Positions 53,830 through 63,407 of a stretch of 64,000 nt of DNA are shown here, one piece after another. The stretch is from Salinivibrio sharmensis (GTDB lineage Bacteria > Pseudomonadota > Gammaproteobacteria > Enterobacterales > Vibrionaceae), in the NCBI RefSeq assembly GCF_001995985.1, contig NZ_MUFC01000009.1, forward strand, positions 59,693-123,692. The letters are read 5' to 3'. The notes beneath the pieces were generated by a model that ran no database searches, had not been told where the DNA came from, and saw nothing but the letters and a program-made list of their open reading frames with translations. The stretch's first letter is position 1, and each line of letters begins with the position of its first letter. The translations under genes and the position numbers were made by a program.

Positions 53830-54297
53830 TTATTTTTGCGCGGCTTGTTGTGATGATGCGGTGGCACGCGGCGTTTGGCTCGCCAACGCCTCATTAGTCA
53901 CATCCTGGATGGAGATAAACATGTGATTGACCTCCCCGCGCGTATTCGCCATTGGGTGCATGGTGACGTTTTGATACATAAAGGGGAGCTGACCGGTGAT
54001 CGGGCGAACATGACGACAACGGAACAAATACGGGCGTTGCTGCCAGACAATAAAACTGCGACAACGGAGATCGAACACGGGTTGGGACTTGGCACGAAAC
54101 CAAGGCTCATTGATCTCCGGAAACACCTCGAATAACGAGCGGTTTTGCACATCTTTAGCGTGTTTACCGCTATGGTGAACCATAAAGCCATTCCACATTT
54201 GAATGTGGAAATCTCTGTCTAACACAATCAATCCCATGTCGATGTGCTGTACCATGTCGAGCATCCAATGGAATTGGTCAAAATCTTCTGTGCTCAT
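53830..54297 (-). CDS. Single PAS-domain protein
   Basis: A 155-residue protein starting at the ATG at 54297 with GAGGAGT upstream. It is one PAS fold: MLDMVQHIDMGLIVLDRDFH, IQMWNGFMVHHSG, then SLFEVFPEINEPWF and ISIQDVTNEAL. There is no output domain. It follows the response-regulator gene after 4 bp and should act with it, possibly binding a cofactor or partner. The Ala/Gln/Ser-rich C-terminal tail is disordered. Confidence 0.82.
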   Translation of the reverse strand: MSTEDFDQFHWMLDMVQHIDMGLIVLDRDFHIQMWNGFMVHHSGKHAKDVQNRSLFEVFPEINEPWFRAKSQPVFDLRCRSFIVWQQRPYLFRCRHVRPITGQLPFMYQNVTMHPMANTRGEVNHMFISIQDVTNEALASQTPRATASSQQAAQK

Positions 54298-54301
54298 CGC
54301 A

Positions 54302-55303
54302 TTACTCCTCATCCATTAGGTAGGCCAACTTCGCATCGAGCAGCGGCAAAGACTCATCCAGTAGCAATAGTAACAAATCGCATTTTATATCTGTCCCATC
54401 AATTTGATAACTGACTTCAATGGTCACTGTACGTTTCCATGACCCTTTCATCGCGGCAATCAACTGATCCACTTCAGCGTGCTGACCCAAGAGCGCCGGA
54501 TAGCTTTGCGAAAACTCTAACGCGCCTTGATCGCCTAAGCCCTTTAAAAAGGCACTAATCAGAATATTGCTAATATCGACCAGCAATTCGAGCTCGTTGT
54601 CGACCGACCCATCCTCGGGATAGTCCAACAATTTCACCATCTCGGTAATACTGGAATCACTAATCAGCATCAGCGCTTCGCCAGCGATCCCTTCCCCACT
54701 AAAACCCTGACACACACCGTTCATGGTATTTGATTGGGCCAAGTGCCGGATAGTCATGGTCAACTCTGTCACTTCAAACACATTGACCTGTGGCAGTGGC
54801 ATGTGCACAAACACCCCGCAATGTCGGGCAAGTTTATCTGCTGCCTGCCCCATCGCAATGTTCACCACTTCCATGTAAATGTCTCGGCGACTGAGTTTTT
54901 CTTTGGGCGCGTGTGAACGCTCGGTCTCTGACGCAGAAGCAGTAGGTAAATACGCCTTGATCAATGCATCGACGCGCTCACGACTGATGGGCTTTTTAAC
55001 AAAGTCTTTGGCGCCACGCTCTAAGACCTGCTGCTGGGCAAGCGGTTGGATGTCACCAGATACCACCACCACGGGTACCGTCATGCCAGCCTCTTGCATT
55101 GCTTCGAGCGTTTGGTATCCATCAAGTTCGGGCATAGTGAGGTCTAGGAACATGATGTCGATCGACTGACTACTTAAAACGTCCAACGCCACGTTGCCAT
55201 TTTCAGCAAAGTGTACATCGGCATCCAAATCGTTGGGTAAGGTTCGCGCTAATTGCTTACGCGCGAGCGCAGAGTCGTCAGTGATCAGAATTTGTGTGGT
55301 CAA
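54302..55303 (-). CDS. Response regulator with CheC/CheX-like phosphatase domain
   Basis: A 333-residue protein. The N-terminal receiver domain has ITDDSALARKQLA, the phosphoacceptor Asp54 in MFLDLTMPELDG and the Lys of FVKKPISRE. The C-terminal part is CheC-like with two half-motifs: YMEVVNIAMGQAADKLA and LELLVDISNILISAFLKGLG, which correspond to the paired active-site helices. CheC-type proteins dephosphorylate CheY~P or related receivers. It forms an operon with the PAS protein and may include the 521-aa gene upstream. Confidence 0.87.
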   Translation of the reverse strand: MTTQILITDDSALARKQLARTLPNDLDADVHFAENGNVALDVLSSQSIDIMFLDLTMPELDGYQTLEAMQEAGMTVPVVVVSGDIQPLAQQQVLERGAKDFVKKPISRERVDALIKAYLPTASASETERSHAPKEKLSRRDIYMEVVNIAMGQAADKLARHCGVFVHMPLPQVNVFEVTELTMTIRHLAQSNTMNGVCQGFSGEGIAGEALMLISDSSITEMVKLLDYPEDGSVDNELELLVDISNILISAFLKGLGDQGALEFSQSYPALLGQHAEVDQLIAAMKGSWKRTVTIEVSYQIDGTDIKCDLLLLLLDESLPLLDAKLAYLMDEE

Positions 55304-55427
55304 AAGCCTCTCCTTTCCTACATCTTTACTGAGAGTATGGCTGGGTAAACACTGTAAGCATAAACCAATATCGCGAGGAATGAGGGCAAACCAGTCAAAA
55401 TCTAATGATTCTTTTCACGTCAGCGGA

Positions 55428-56993
55428 CTAGCTTTGTTCCTGACACAAATAGGTAAGACGATCGGCGCGACTAATCAGTTCGGGGGCAGTCAAATAGAAA
55501 TGATGCAAACACGTTAAGCAAAGCTGAACACAGGCGTACACTTTTTCACTAACAATTTCAGGAGGGGCGTCAAACTCGCCAGAGAGCAAGGCGCGCCAAT
55601 CTTGTGCGAGTTCATCAATCATGCTCACATCGACGTCTTGTTTAACCAGGCGGCTGATCGCCCCTTTGATGGGAATAATATCCTCGCTGGCCGCAAAAAT
55701 ATTTCTCAGCGCAATGATGACATCCACTAGCGCATCTTGCGTGTCTGGCTGTTTTGCGGCAGCGTAGAGACGAGACATCGCCAAGCGAATACCGCTCGAG
55801 TCCGTATCATCGACCAGCATACTCCAGCGCTCAATATCAACTAAATCTGCCTCACTGATCGCCACAGGATCGTCCGTTTCTGCCACTGAACCAAAGTCTT
55901 GGCGCCGGTTATCAAGCGAGAATGGATCAATGCGCCAAACCCACTCCGGAGCAACGAAGGCTTTGTGTTCTCCGAGGTAACAAAGCGCCATACACAACAC
56001 AATGTTGAGCTCAGTGGTTTGTTGCTCATTTTTAGCTTCTAAGACGTCCTCTGGCCAATCATCGTCTTCAAGAAAATCACCAAAGTTGATCGCAAAAGCG
56101 TAGCCAGATTCCAACATAAAACCGTTATCGCGACGTTTGGCCATTAACCCCGCGGCTTGCAACACATACTCAGCAATACCCGGGGTGTAGCGACGGACAC
56201 TCCCCCACTTGGTATCCAATTCAGCCAAATTGGTGAGTGCCGCATTACGAAATCCAACAAACATCGGAATATGAGCAACTTCACCATCAGCTAAGCTGCG
56301 TGCCATTTCTAGCATTTCTTGCACCGTTTCCACGAACGTGTCAGGGCTAACCACTCCGCGAATGCGCATCAAATCATAGCTATTAACCAAAATCGATACA
56401 GGCAAACTGGCTAAGCTGACCACACCACGGTGACCACTGGCATCCTTATAGTCACCACAGGTTTGCTGCGGCTCTTTTCCCGTTGTAGTAAATAACCGAG
56501 ATAGCGCCGGATCGGCTGCCATGCGTTTTTGTACTTGTTTACTGACCGGGAATTGCTCAATGGCTGCGGTGAGATAACCGGCACCTCGGTAGAAAAGATG
56601 CGGCCGTTGTCCGGCTTTAATAAGAAATAGCGGATAGAGTTCGCCCGCCAGTTGGCAAAAAGCACTGGTTAACGGGTCTGAACTATTAACGAGCGTCGCC
56701 AGCTCACCGCCCTGTTGCGCTCGCCAAACATTAAAGACGTGGCGGCCATTTTGCATCACGTGCGGCAACCGATAGAAGAAAGATTGCTCACTCTCTCCCT
56801 GTTCCACCGCAGACACACGCAGCTGGCGACATAACTCAATATATTGATTAAGTGTGTCGCGTTGTATCCGGCTCAACCCCAGTTTTTGCATCAAAATTAA
56901 GCGGCCTTCCGCTTCCGTAACGTTGAGAATGTAGCTCACCACGCGGTGGCCCATCGCTTTGACAAAATGCGGAATGGCCGGATAGGACATCAT
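55428..56993 (-). CDS. Uncharacterised 521-aa protein, possible degenerate HEPN-like C terminus
   Basis: I do not recognise this 521-residue soluble protein. The N-terminal part (about 1-120) is helical with basic patches (MHGHRVVSYIL-like HRVVSYILNVTEAEGRLI), the middle is mixed and rich in acidic stretches (NFGDFLEDDDWPEDVLEAKN), and the C-terminal 130 residues are helical. The C-terminal IRLAMSRLYAAAKQ, ALVDVIIALRNIFAAS and ISRLVKQ pattern resembles Apea-like HEPN domains, but no RxxxxH is seen. A TAGGAAA site precedes the start. It lies 124 bp upstream of the CheC-response-regulator gene on the same strand. Confidence 0.6.
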   Translation of the reverse strand: MMSYPAIPHFVKAMGHRVVSYILNVTEAEGRLILMQKLGLSRIQRDTLNQYIELCRQLRVSAVEQGESEQSFFYRLPHVMQNGRHVFNVWRAQQGGELATLVNSSDPLTSAFCQLAGELYPLFLIKAGQRPHLFYRGAGYLTAAIEQFPVSKQVQKRMAADPALSRLFTTTGKEPQQTCGDYKDASGHRGVVSLASLPVSILVNSYDLMRIRGVVSPDTFVETVQEMLEMARSLADGEVAHIPMFVGFRNAALTNLAELDTKWGSVRRYTPGIAEYVLQAAGLMAKRRDNGFMLESGYAFAINFGDFLEDDDWPEDVLEAKNEQQTTELNIVLCMALCYLGEHKAFVAPEWVWRIDPFSLDNRRQDFGSVAETDDPVAISEADLVDIERWSMLVDDTDSSGIRLAMSRLYAAAKQPDTQDALVDVIIALRNIFAASEDIIPIKGAISRLVKQDVDVSMIDELAQDWRALLSGEFDAPPEIVSEKVYACVQLCLTCLHHFYLTAPELISRADRLTYLCQEQS

Positions 56994-57242
56994 AGTTTCC
57001 TAACCTTGTGTTAATAAATCGCTGATATCAATGAATGTCGAGGCATCTATCAATGCTATCGGCAATGTGGCGTAAAACTATACCGAACAGAAGCATCGAC
57101 CCATTAAAGACATGAACCCTGTGGGTGATGTTAAAAAGTATAGCGCTTCCATTGACTTGGCAAGCTGAGACAAACCCTGAAACACTTTTGCGCACAAAGG
57201 CGACAGTGAGGGCTTGACCAAGCTGTAGCACGCACCTATTCT

Positions 57243-57260
57243 AGCGTACAAGTGTACGCT
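57243..57260 (+). promoter_or_regulatory. FabR/DesT-like palindrome upstream of the desaturase
   Basis: AGCGTACA-AG-TGTACGCT is a perfect 8-2-8 palindrome 20 bp before the desaturase start. The arms match the FabR box as I remember it, the TetR-family repressor of unsaturated fatty-acid genes. It suggests control of the desaturase by the saturated/unsaturated balance. No FabR gene is adjacent. Confidence 0.65.
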
Positions 57261-57279
57261 TAAATAAAGATAACGAATT

Positions 57280-58428
57280 ATGGATACCAAGGCTTCAACC
57301 TCTCCCCCTCAGAAACCACGCTTAATCTGGTTAAACATAAGCGTGTTTACCCTGACTTTTTTGATTGCGGTGATTGGAACGCCACTATGGGCGTGGCACC
57401 ACGGTTTTGATTGGGTGCAAATCACTGCGCTGATTGTCGCATTCAGCTTTTGTGGCCTGTCAATCACCGCCGGTTATCACCGGTTGTGGGCCCACAAAAC
57501 CTATCAGGCCCATCCGGCTCTGCGCTTTATCTTCGCCATTGGTGGAGCATTTGCGCTACAAAACAGCGCGCTTCATTGGTCGTCAGATCACCGCATTCAC
57601 CATCGCCATGTCGATGACAACGATGTTGACCCGTACTCGGCCAAACGCGGCTTTTGGTTCTCACACCTTGGCTGGATGCTTCGCGAGTACCACCCCAACC
57701 GTTACGGCGATTACAGCAACTGCCGCGATCTGCAAAAAGATAAGATCGTGATGTGGCAACACAAGCACTACCTTGCGCTGACACTGGCAACCAACTTTGG
57801 CTTCCCTATCGCGTTTGGTTTGCTTCATGGCGATGTTTGGGGCGCGATTTTACTGGTCGGCTTTACTCGATTGGTGCTAAGCCACCACACCACCTTTTTC
57901 ATCAACTCGCTGGCGCATGTGTGGGGCAGCCAACCTTATACCGATAAGAACACCGCGCGGGATAATGGCGTGCTCGCCTTGATGACCTTTGGCGAGGGCT
58001 ATCACAACTTTCACCATATCTTTGAGAATGACTACCGCAATGGCATTCGCTGGTGGCAGTTTGATCCGACTAAATGGCTGATCAAAACCGCATCTTGGCT
58101 GGGCCTGGCGGCAAAACTGCGCGTGACCCCCGAAGAGAAGATTGAAAAAGCGCGTGCGACCATGCAATTGCAGCGTGTCACACAGCAGCTTAGTGACAAG
58201 CCACACGCATCGCATCGTCTGCAAATTTTGCAACAAGAGTATGATGCCTTGGTCGCCAAAATGGCGGATTACTACACGCTGAAAAAACAGCTGTTGGCGC
58301 TCGAGCGTGACAAACTGCGCGAAAAAGTCGAAAACGCCGAGTTGACTCAGCAATACAAAGATTTAAAGGTGCGTTTTCAGCAACAAAAACGCAGCTGGCA
58401 GGTGCTCACCGCCAAATATGCCAGCTAG
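57280..58428 (+). CDS. Acyl-CoA delta-9 desaturase
   Basis: A 382-residue integral-membrane fatty-acid desaturase with all three His boxes: HRLWAH (GYHRLWAHKTYQAHP), HRIHHRHVDD and GYHNFHHIFEN. Four hydrophobic helices include the first (LIWLNISVFTLTFLIAVIG). It uses di-iron to insert a cis double bond in saturated acyl chains. The C-terminal 80 residues form a charged coiled coil (QRVTQQLSDKPH to LLALERDKLREKV) that is not part of the catalytic fold. A FabR-like palindrome sits upstream and a strong terminator follows. Confidence 0.95.
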   Translation: MDTKASTSPPQKPRLIWLNISVFTLTFLIAVIGTPLWAWHHGFDWVQITALIVAFSFCGLSITAGYHRLWAHKTYQAHPALRFIFAIGGAFALQNSALHWSSDHRIHHRHVDDNDVDPYSAKRGFWFSHLGWMLREYHPNRYGDYSNCRDLQKDKIVMWQHKHYLALTLATNFGFPIAFGLLHGDVWGAILLVGFTRLVLSHHTTFFINSLAHVWGSQPYTDKNTARDNGVLALMTFGEGYHNFHHIFENDYRNGIRWWQFDPTKWLIKTASWLGLAAKLRVTPEEKIEKARATMQLQRVTQQLSDKPHASHRLQILQQEYDALVAKMADYYTLKKQLLALERDKLREKVENAELTQQYKDLKVRFQQQKRSWQVLTAKYAS

Positions 58429-58453
58429 CCGTGACGAACAAGCGACACACGAC

Positions 58454-58480
58454 AAACCGGCCACGTGGGCCGGTTTTTTT
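58454..58480 (+). terminator. Terminator of the desaturase gene
   Basis: AAACCGGCC/GGCCGGTTT forms a 9-bp GC-rich stem with loop ACGTG, followed by T7. Confidence 0.92.
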
Positions 58481-58513
58481 ATCTAGCACGGACGCGCCGC
58501 TAGCAAGATCTCT

Positions 58514-59497
58514 TTAGACTCTTTGGCTAGACGGGGTAAGGAAAGAAAGCAGGATCGACTCCAGCTCATCCCAAGGTAAGGCGTCGGTATCGATCACTTC
58601 GATGCGCGACTCGGCCTGTTCAATCGACATAGGCGTCACGGTAACCACCTGATTGGCCACGTTAAACGCGTAAAAGCCCTCGTCAGTATTAACCACCGCT
58701 TTAATACGTTGGGCGTTGATGTTGCTCAATAGCCCATATAAAGCATCAAAGGGAAAGCAACAGTTCGCAGCAAATAACCAGCCGCAGCTGACATAGCCCT
58801 GCCCTTGGTTTTCTTTGCGCGTATCGGTATCGTCCGGACCCAGAGCTAATGTGATCATCGGCTCGGCATCGTTGTGATGGTGATGATAGTGCGCTTGACG
58901 AGCGTGACGCGGTAACGCAAGCCACGCGGTCTCGAGCGCCCCCTGCTCAACGCCGGTTACCAAGCTCTTCTCGCCATCAAACGCAGCGACATAATCATAA
59001 AAGGTGGCGATTTGCGCCTCACTACATTGGTCAAGCTTGTTGGCCACCACCACATCCGCGAGCGCGATTTGATCATGAAAGTTTTGATTTTCACGATAGC
59101 GCACATCGTCAATACAACGCGGATCCACCAAAGTAATGGTCGCGCCCAGCGACAAGGTGGTGTCGAACGGCGGCTGCGTCAGCTTACCGATAATGTCTTT
59201 AGGATGACCGAGTCCGGTCGGCTCAATCAAAATCCGATCCGGCTGCTCAGCGAGCAAGGTATTTAGCCCCACCGTCATGGGTAGGCCAGCCACACAACAC
59301 ATGCATCCGCCCGGCACTTCCTTTACCAGCGCACCTTGTTCAGAGAGGATAGCGCCATCGACACCCACCTCACCAAACTCGTTCACCAAGATAGCCCAAC
59401 GCTCATGCTCGGGTTTATTCGCTAATAAATGACGAATCGCCGTGGTTTTCCCCACGCCAAGAAATCCAGTGATAATGTTGGCTGCGATCTGACTCAT
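58514..59497 (-). CDS. CobW/YjiA-family metal-binding GTPase
   Basis: A 327-residue G3E GTPase. Walker A is ITGFLGVGKTTAIRHL, the CxCC metal motif is GGCMCC, IEPTGLGHP is the Walker-B-side motif and ANKLDQ is G4. A His-rich loop (YHHHHNDAE) at about residue 205 suggests metal storage or delivery. It resembles E. coli YjiA. It likely acts as a zinc or cobalt chaperone; the client is unknown. No zinc-responsive promoter motif was noted. Confidence 0.92.
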   Translation of the reverse strand: MSQIAANIITGFLGVGKTTAIRHLLANKPEHERWAILVNEFGEVGVDGAILSEQGALVKEVPGGCMCCVAGLPMTVGLNTLLAEQPDRILIEPTGLGHPKDIIGKLTQPPFDTTLSLGATITLVDPRCIDDVRYRENQNFHDQIALADVVVANKLDQCSEAQIATFYDYVAAFDGEKSLVTGVEQGALETAWLALPRHARQAHYHHHHNDAEPMITLALGPDDTDTRKENQGQGYVSCGWLFAANCCFPFDALYGLLSNINAQRIKAVVNTDEGFYAFNVANQVVTVTPMSIEQAESRIEVIDTDALPWDELESILLSFLTPSSQRV

Positions 59498-59709
59498 GAT
59501 TCTATCCGCTCCTTACTTGTATCGGCGTAGTGTAACGGATTGCGCCACACTCGTCGCCTTTTGGTCACACGCATGGAAAGTGTCCATGTGCAGGTCAGTG
59601 AATGGCACAAAAAATGATGAAATATCATGCACTCACTGCAAGTGGTGATCATTACCAATAAAAGCTTGGTAGAATGAAAGGTTCGCTAACACACTTCTTA
59701 GGAGGAAGT

Positions 59710-61098
59710 ATGCTGAATCCATCAACGGCAAAGTCGGTGATTGACCATGCCCTGTTTTTAGGCGCGGATTTCGCCGAACTCTTTGTCGAACGCCATCACT
59801 CAGGCAACGTAGAGCTGTTGTCTGGTGAGGTGGATAAAGTGAGCTCAGGGATTGATTTTGGTATTGGTATCCGGTTGTTTTTCGGTCATAAAGTGCTTTA
59901 TGGCTACACCAACAGCCGCGATGAAGAACAATTGAAAAAAGTCACCAGCTTGCTGTGCGCGCGTGACAAACGCGATCAAATTGCCACCGCGGGACCGCTC
60001 AATTTATCCCATTTAAATGACAAGCACCCGGTGTCTGAGCCGTTATCGTCGGATCAACATGTCGCCGATAAGGTGGCGTTCTTACGTCAAGTGGATGCTC
60101 GCATTCGTGCCGAGAGCGATAAAATCGCCCAAATTATTGGTCGTGTCGGCCAACGTGAGCAACAGGTCGAAATTTTTAACTCTCATGGCCTGCATGTCAC
60201 AGATACCCGCCACTACACCCGTATTGCCGCCACGGCGGTCGCCACTAACGGCGAGGAGCAATCAACGGGCTTTGATGCCCCCGGCGCGCTCACAGGCTGG
60301 GAGTTCCATCAGGATATCGATCCGGTTGAGCTTGGCGAGCGTGTCGCACGACAAGCGCTGGTTAAACTCGGTGCCCAAGCCTGCCCATCGGGCGAAATGC
60401 CGGTGGTGATTGGCAACGGCTTTGGTGGAGTGATTTTCCATGAAGCCTGTGGCCACTTGTTAGAAACCACCTCGGTTGCGAAGCAAGCTTCCGTCTTCCA
60501 TGACCAAATGGGCGAAATGATTGCAAGCCCTGTGGTGAGCGCGGTGGACGATGGCACCTTGGCGAATGCATGGGGCTCAATCAATATCGATGATGAAGGC
60601 ATGGAAACCCAGCATACCCAGTTGATCAAAGACGGTAAGCTCACCTCCTTTATGGTCGATCACATGGGGAGCCTGAAAACCGGTTATGCGCGCACCGGCT
60701 CTGGCCGACGTGAGTCTTATAAATTCGCACCGACCTCGCGGATGCGAAACACCTTTATTGAGCCCGGTAACGACAGCTTAGATGCCATGATTGGCTCCAT
60801 GGAGCGTGGCATCTACGCCAAGAAGATGGGGGGCGGCTCAGTACAACCCGGCACCGGCGAGTTTAACTTTGCGGTCCAAGAAGCTTACTTGGTCGAAGAC
60901 GGTAAGATCACCGTGCCACTCAAGTCTGCCACCTTAATCAGTACGGGGCCTAAGGTGCTTAAAGAAATCAGCATGGTCGGCAAAGATCTTGCCCTTGCCG
61001 CCGGTATGTGTGGCTCGGTGAGCGGCTCAGTCCCCACCACCGTGGGCCAACCTGCATTGAAAGTCGATAACATCCTAGTAGGAGGCGGTAACGCATGA
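59710..61098 (+). CDS. tldD: TldD-like metalloprotease subunit
   Basis: The ATG at 59710 with AGGAGGA gives 462 residues. HEACGHLLE is the conserved zinc motif of TldD (Glu, two His), and YARTGSGRRESYKFAP and MRNTFIEPG are family signatures. The protein works with TldE/PmbA as a heterodimer processing peptides, known for microcin B17 and CcdA. The sequence differs noticeably from E. coli TldD, suggesting a second, tandem version of the pair. It overlaps pmbA by ATGA. Confidence 0.92.
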   Translation: MLNPSTAKSVIDHALFLGADFAELFVERHHSGNVELLSGEVDKVSSGIDFGIGIRLFFGHKVLYGYTNSRDEEQLKKVTSLLCARDKRDQIATAGPLNLSHLNDKHPVSEPLSSDQHVADKVAFLRQVDARIRAESDKIAQIIGRVGQREQQVEIFNSHGLHVTDTRHYTRIAATAVATNGEEQSTGFDAPGALTGWEFHQDIDPVELGERVARQALVKLGAQACPSGEMPVVIGNGFGGVIFHEACGHLLETTSVAKQASVFHDQMGEMIASPVVSAVDDGTLANAWGSINIDDEGMETQHTQLIKDGKLTSFMVDHMGSLKTGYARTGSGRRESYKFAPTSRMRNTFIEPGNDSLDAMIGSMERGIYAKKMGGGSVQPGTGEFNFAVQEAYLVEDGKITVPLKSATLISTGPKVLKEISMVGKDLALAAGMCGSVSGSVPTTVGQPALKVDNILVGGGNA

Positions 61099-62447
61099 GT
61101 GAGCAAACCATTAAAGCAACCCTAAGCGATGCAGTCGATCAGGTCCTCAGCTTGGTGGAACAGCAAGGTGCGCAAGCAGACGTGATTGCCAACGCCAGCG
61201 AAAGCTTGTCACTTAAAGCCGACCAAGGCGATCTCTCCGAGCACAAAGTCACCGCCGGTGAAGTGATCGGCGTGCGGGTGATCAAAGGGGATCAAGTCGC
61301 CACCAGCTATTCAGAATCGCTAGATAGCGACAGCCTTGCCAGTATGGTGAACGCCGCACTCATCAACGCAAGCTTTACCAAGGCCGATCCGGATCAGCAC
61401 ATTCGCGCTGAGGGGCAGCAAATTGATCAGCAAGATCCCAGCTTACTGCAAGCAGATAACACCCCGATTGAAGACAAGATCGCGTTGGCGCTGGCCCTTG
61501 AGCAAGAGGTAGTTAGCCAACCCCGTGCAACGGGTGCGCCCTATAATGGTTACAGTGAGCAAACCCAATATCAGTTGCTTGCCAATACCTTAGGCACACG
61601 CTGCTATCACAGCGAACGTAGCTTTAGTTGCTACACCGCAGCACTGCTCAATCACGACGGTAAGCAAGCGATGCATCTCGGCGCGTCAGTGTCACGCCGC
61701 TTTGCTGATCTAGATCTCGCCCATGCGACCCAACTGGCCTACCAAACCGCTGACGCCTTGCTTGAAGGGGGCCCAGTGAAAACCGGTTTGTATCCGGTGA
61801 TTTTTGAGCATGACTGTCTCAGCGAATTGCTGGGCGCCTTTGGTAGCTGCTTCTCCGGTGATGCCGCCAAGCGCGGAACCAACCCGTGGCGTGAAAAAGT
61901 CGGCAAGCCGATTGCAGATAGCGCGCTCACTATCACCGATGTAGCAAGGCTTGATGGCGGGATGCGTATTAAAGCGTTTGATAGCGAGGGCTTTGCCACC
62001 GCCAACACGCCTTTAATTGAGAACGGCGTCTTAGTCGGCTTTTTACACAACAGCGCCACGGCGCATCATTTTGGTGTTCCTCATACGGCTAACGCGGGCC
62101 GCAGCCCTAAAGGCGGTTTGGATGTTACTTCTCGTCATGATGTGATTGCCGCAGGTAAGCACAGTGATGCGGACGTGCATGCCGGTGAATACCTTGAGTT
62201 AGTGTCACTGCAAGGGGTGCATTCAGGCGCGAATGCCATCAGTGGCGACTTCTCTTTCGGTGCAAGTGGGTTTGTTTGCCGGGATGGAAAACGCGTTCGT
62301 CCAGTTCGCGGCATCACAGTGGCTGGTAACTTCTATACCATGCTCAATGAGATAGATGCGATCGGCAATACCGTGTTACCCAACTATGATGGTGCCTTCT
62401 TTGCGCCGCGCATCCGCTTCGCCCGCTTATCCATCGCGGGTGAATAA
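61095..62447 (+). CDS. pmbA: TldE/PmbA-like protease subunit
   Basis: A 450-residue partner of TldD, same length as E. coli PmbA, without the HExxxH motif, which is normal. FGSCFSGDAAKRGTNPWREK and GRSPKGGLDVTS are recognisable family features. The stop overlap with tldD gives coupled translation, expected to keep equal amounts of the two subunits. Its first gene tldD carries the zinc site. Usually these genes are apart in enterobacteria; here they are joined. Confidence 0.92.
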   Translation: MSEQTIKATLSDAVDQVLSLVEQQGAQADVIANASESLSLKADQGDLSEHKVTAGEVIGVRVIKGDQVATSYSESLDSDSLASMVNAALINASFTKADPDQHIRAEGQQIDQQDPSLLQADNTPIEDKIALALALEQEVVSQPRATGAPYNGYSEQTQYQLLANTLGTRCYHSERSFSCYTAALLNHDGKQAMHLGASVSRRFADLDLAHATQLAYQTADALLEGGPVKTGLYPVIFEHDCLSELLGAFGSCFSGDAAKRGTNPWREKVGKPIADSALTITDVARLDGGMRIKAFDSEGFATANTPLIENGVLVGFLHNSATAHHFGVPHTANAGRSPKGGLDVTSRHDVIAAGKHSDADVHAGEYLELVSLQGVHSGANAISGDFSFGASGFVCRDGKRVRPVRGITVAGNFYTMLNEIDAIGNTVLPNYDGAFFAPRIRFARLSIAGE

Positions 62448-62469
62448 CGTCGCATCTTCTAAAGGCACT

Positions 62470-62499
62470 AAAGGCATCGGTTTAGGCTGATGCCTTTTT
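62470..62499 (+). terminator. Terminator of tldD-pmbA
   Basis: AAAGGCATC/GATGCCTTT forms a 9-bp stem with a 10-nt loop and T-run, 22 bp after the pmbA stop, overlapping the 3' end of the convergent hydrolase gene. Confidence 0.8.
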
Positions 62500-63393
62500 A
62501 TTCTCAGTTTGTGCTTCAACACTTTGTACCGCAGGGTTCATTTTTGCCGCCAAGTCAGCAAATGCCTGCATGGCGATATCACTGGTAAGAATACGCCCAT
62601 GCCCCAACCCTTCGGTAGCTAACACAGTCACATGCGGGTAGTCAGTGGCTTTTTCGGTAACGGCAAAGGAGGCAAAACGATCATTTTTATCGTGGGCAAT
62701 CACCACCGGATGGCGGCGACGCGACAGCTTTTCAAGCGGCTCAATGGCTTCGATTGGGTAACCGTGCTGCTCGCCCACATCTTGAACAATTGCATCAAAC
62801 AGCTTCAGTGAATACCCAGACTTGCGCACTGTAGCGTATAAGTTTTCCCGATAGTTGAGCACAGGTGCGACCAAAAAGAGCGGTAAATCATCCATCTGCG
62901 GATGCTGGCTCTCGAGTACCGCGGCAGCGCCCATGCTATGCGCAATGATCCCAGACACATTATCGACTTGATCTAATACATCATTGATCGCCTGCACAAA
63001 GCCAGGAATATGACTCTCTGACCCACCACTTTGACCATGGGCAGGATGATCAAACGCGACCGCACGAAAGCCCAAGGACGCAATGTGCGCCATGAGTGGA
63101 AAAAACTGACTGGCAGACCCCGACCAACCGTGCGTGAGCAACCAGGTTGGTCCAGCGCCAAGGCTATACATTTGCAACCCCCCTTCTTGGCTTTGCACTT
63201 GAGAGTGCACCAAGCCGTCTGGCTCTGGGTTCACCATTGGGCTACGAGTGGGAGTGAGGAAGAGCTTACGCGCCACTTTTTTAGCATGACGAGGTGCCAA
63301 GCGATGATGACAACGGCTTACCGCCCCTACCAGAGAGCGTTTAACGCTAAAACGGCCCGGCGTTGAAAAATACACTTTTTTACTCATAGTCAT
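62482..63393 (-). CDS. Alpha/beta hydrolase
   Basis: A 303-residue hydrolase. The Ser nucleophile lies in IIAHSMGAAAV (GxSxG variant HSMGA), the Asp in AHDKNDRFAS and the His in EGLGHGRILT. The LLTHGWSGSASQFFPLM segment forms the oxyanion loop. A basic N-terminal region (RHAKKVARKLFLTPTRSP) precedes it. The substrate is unknown; lipid or ester is likely. It lies downstream of the TetR gene and may be its target. Confidence 0.88.
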   Translation of the reverse strand: MTMSKKVYFSTPGRFSVKRSLVGAVSRCHHRLAPRHAKKVARKLFLTPTRSPMVNPEPDGLVHSQVQSQEGGLQMYSLGAGPTWLLTHGWSGSASQFFPLMAHIASLGFRAVAFDHPAHGQSGGSESHIPGFVQAINDVLDQVDNVSGIIAHSMGAAAVLESQHPQMDDLPLFLVAPVLNYRENLYATVRKSGYSLKLFDAIVQDVGEQHGYPIEAIEPLEKLSRRRHPVVIAHDKNDRFASFAVTEKATDYPHVTVLATEGLGHGRILTSDIAMQAFADLAAKMNPAVQSVEAQTENKKASA

Positions 63394-63407
63394 TGAATCC
63401 TTAAAAT

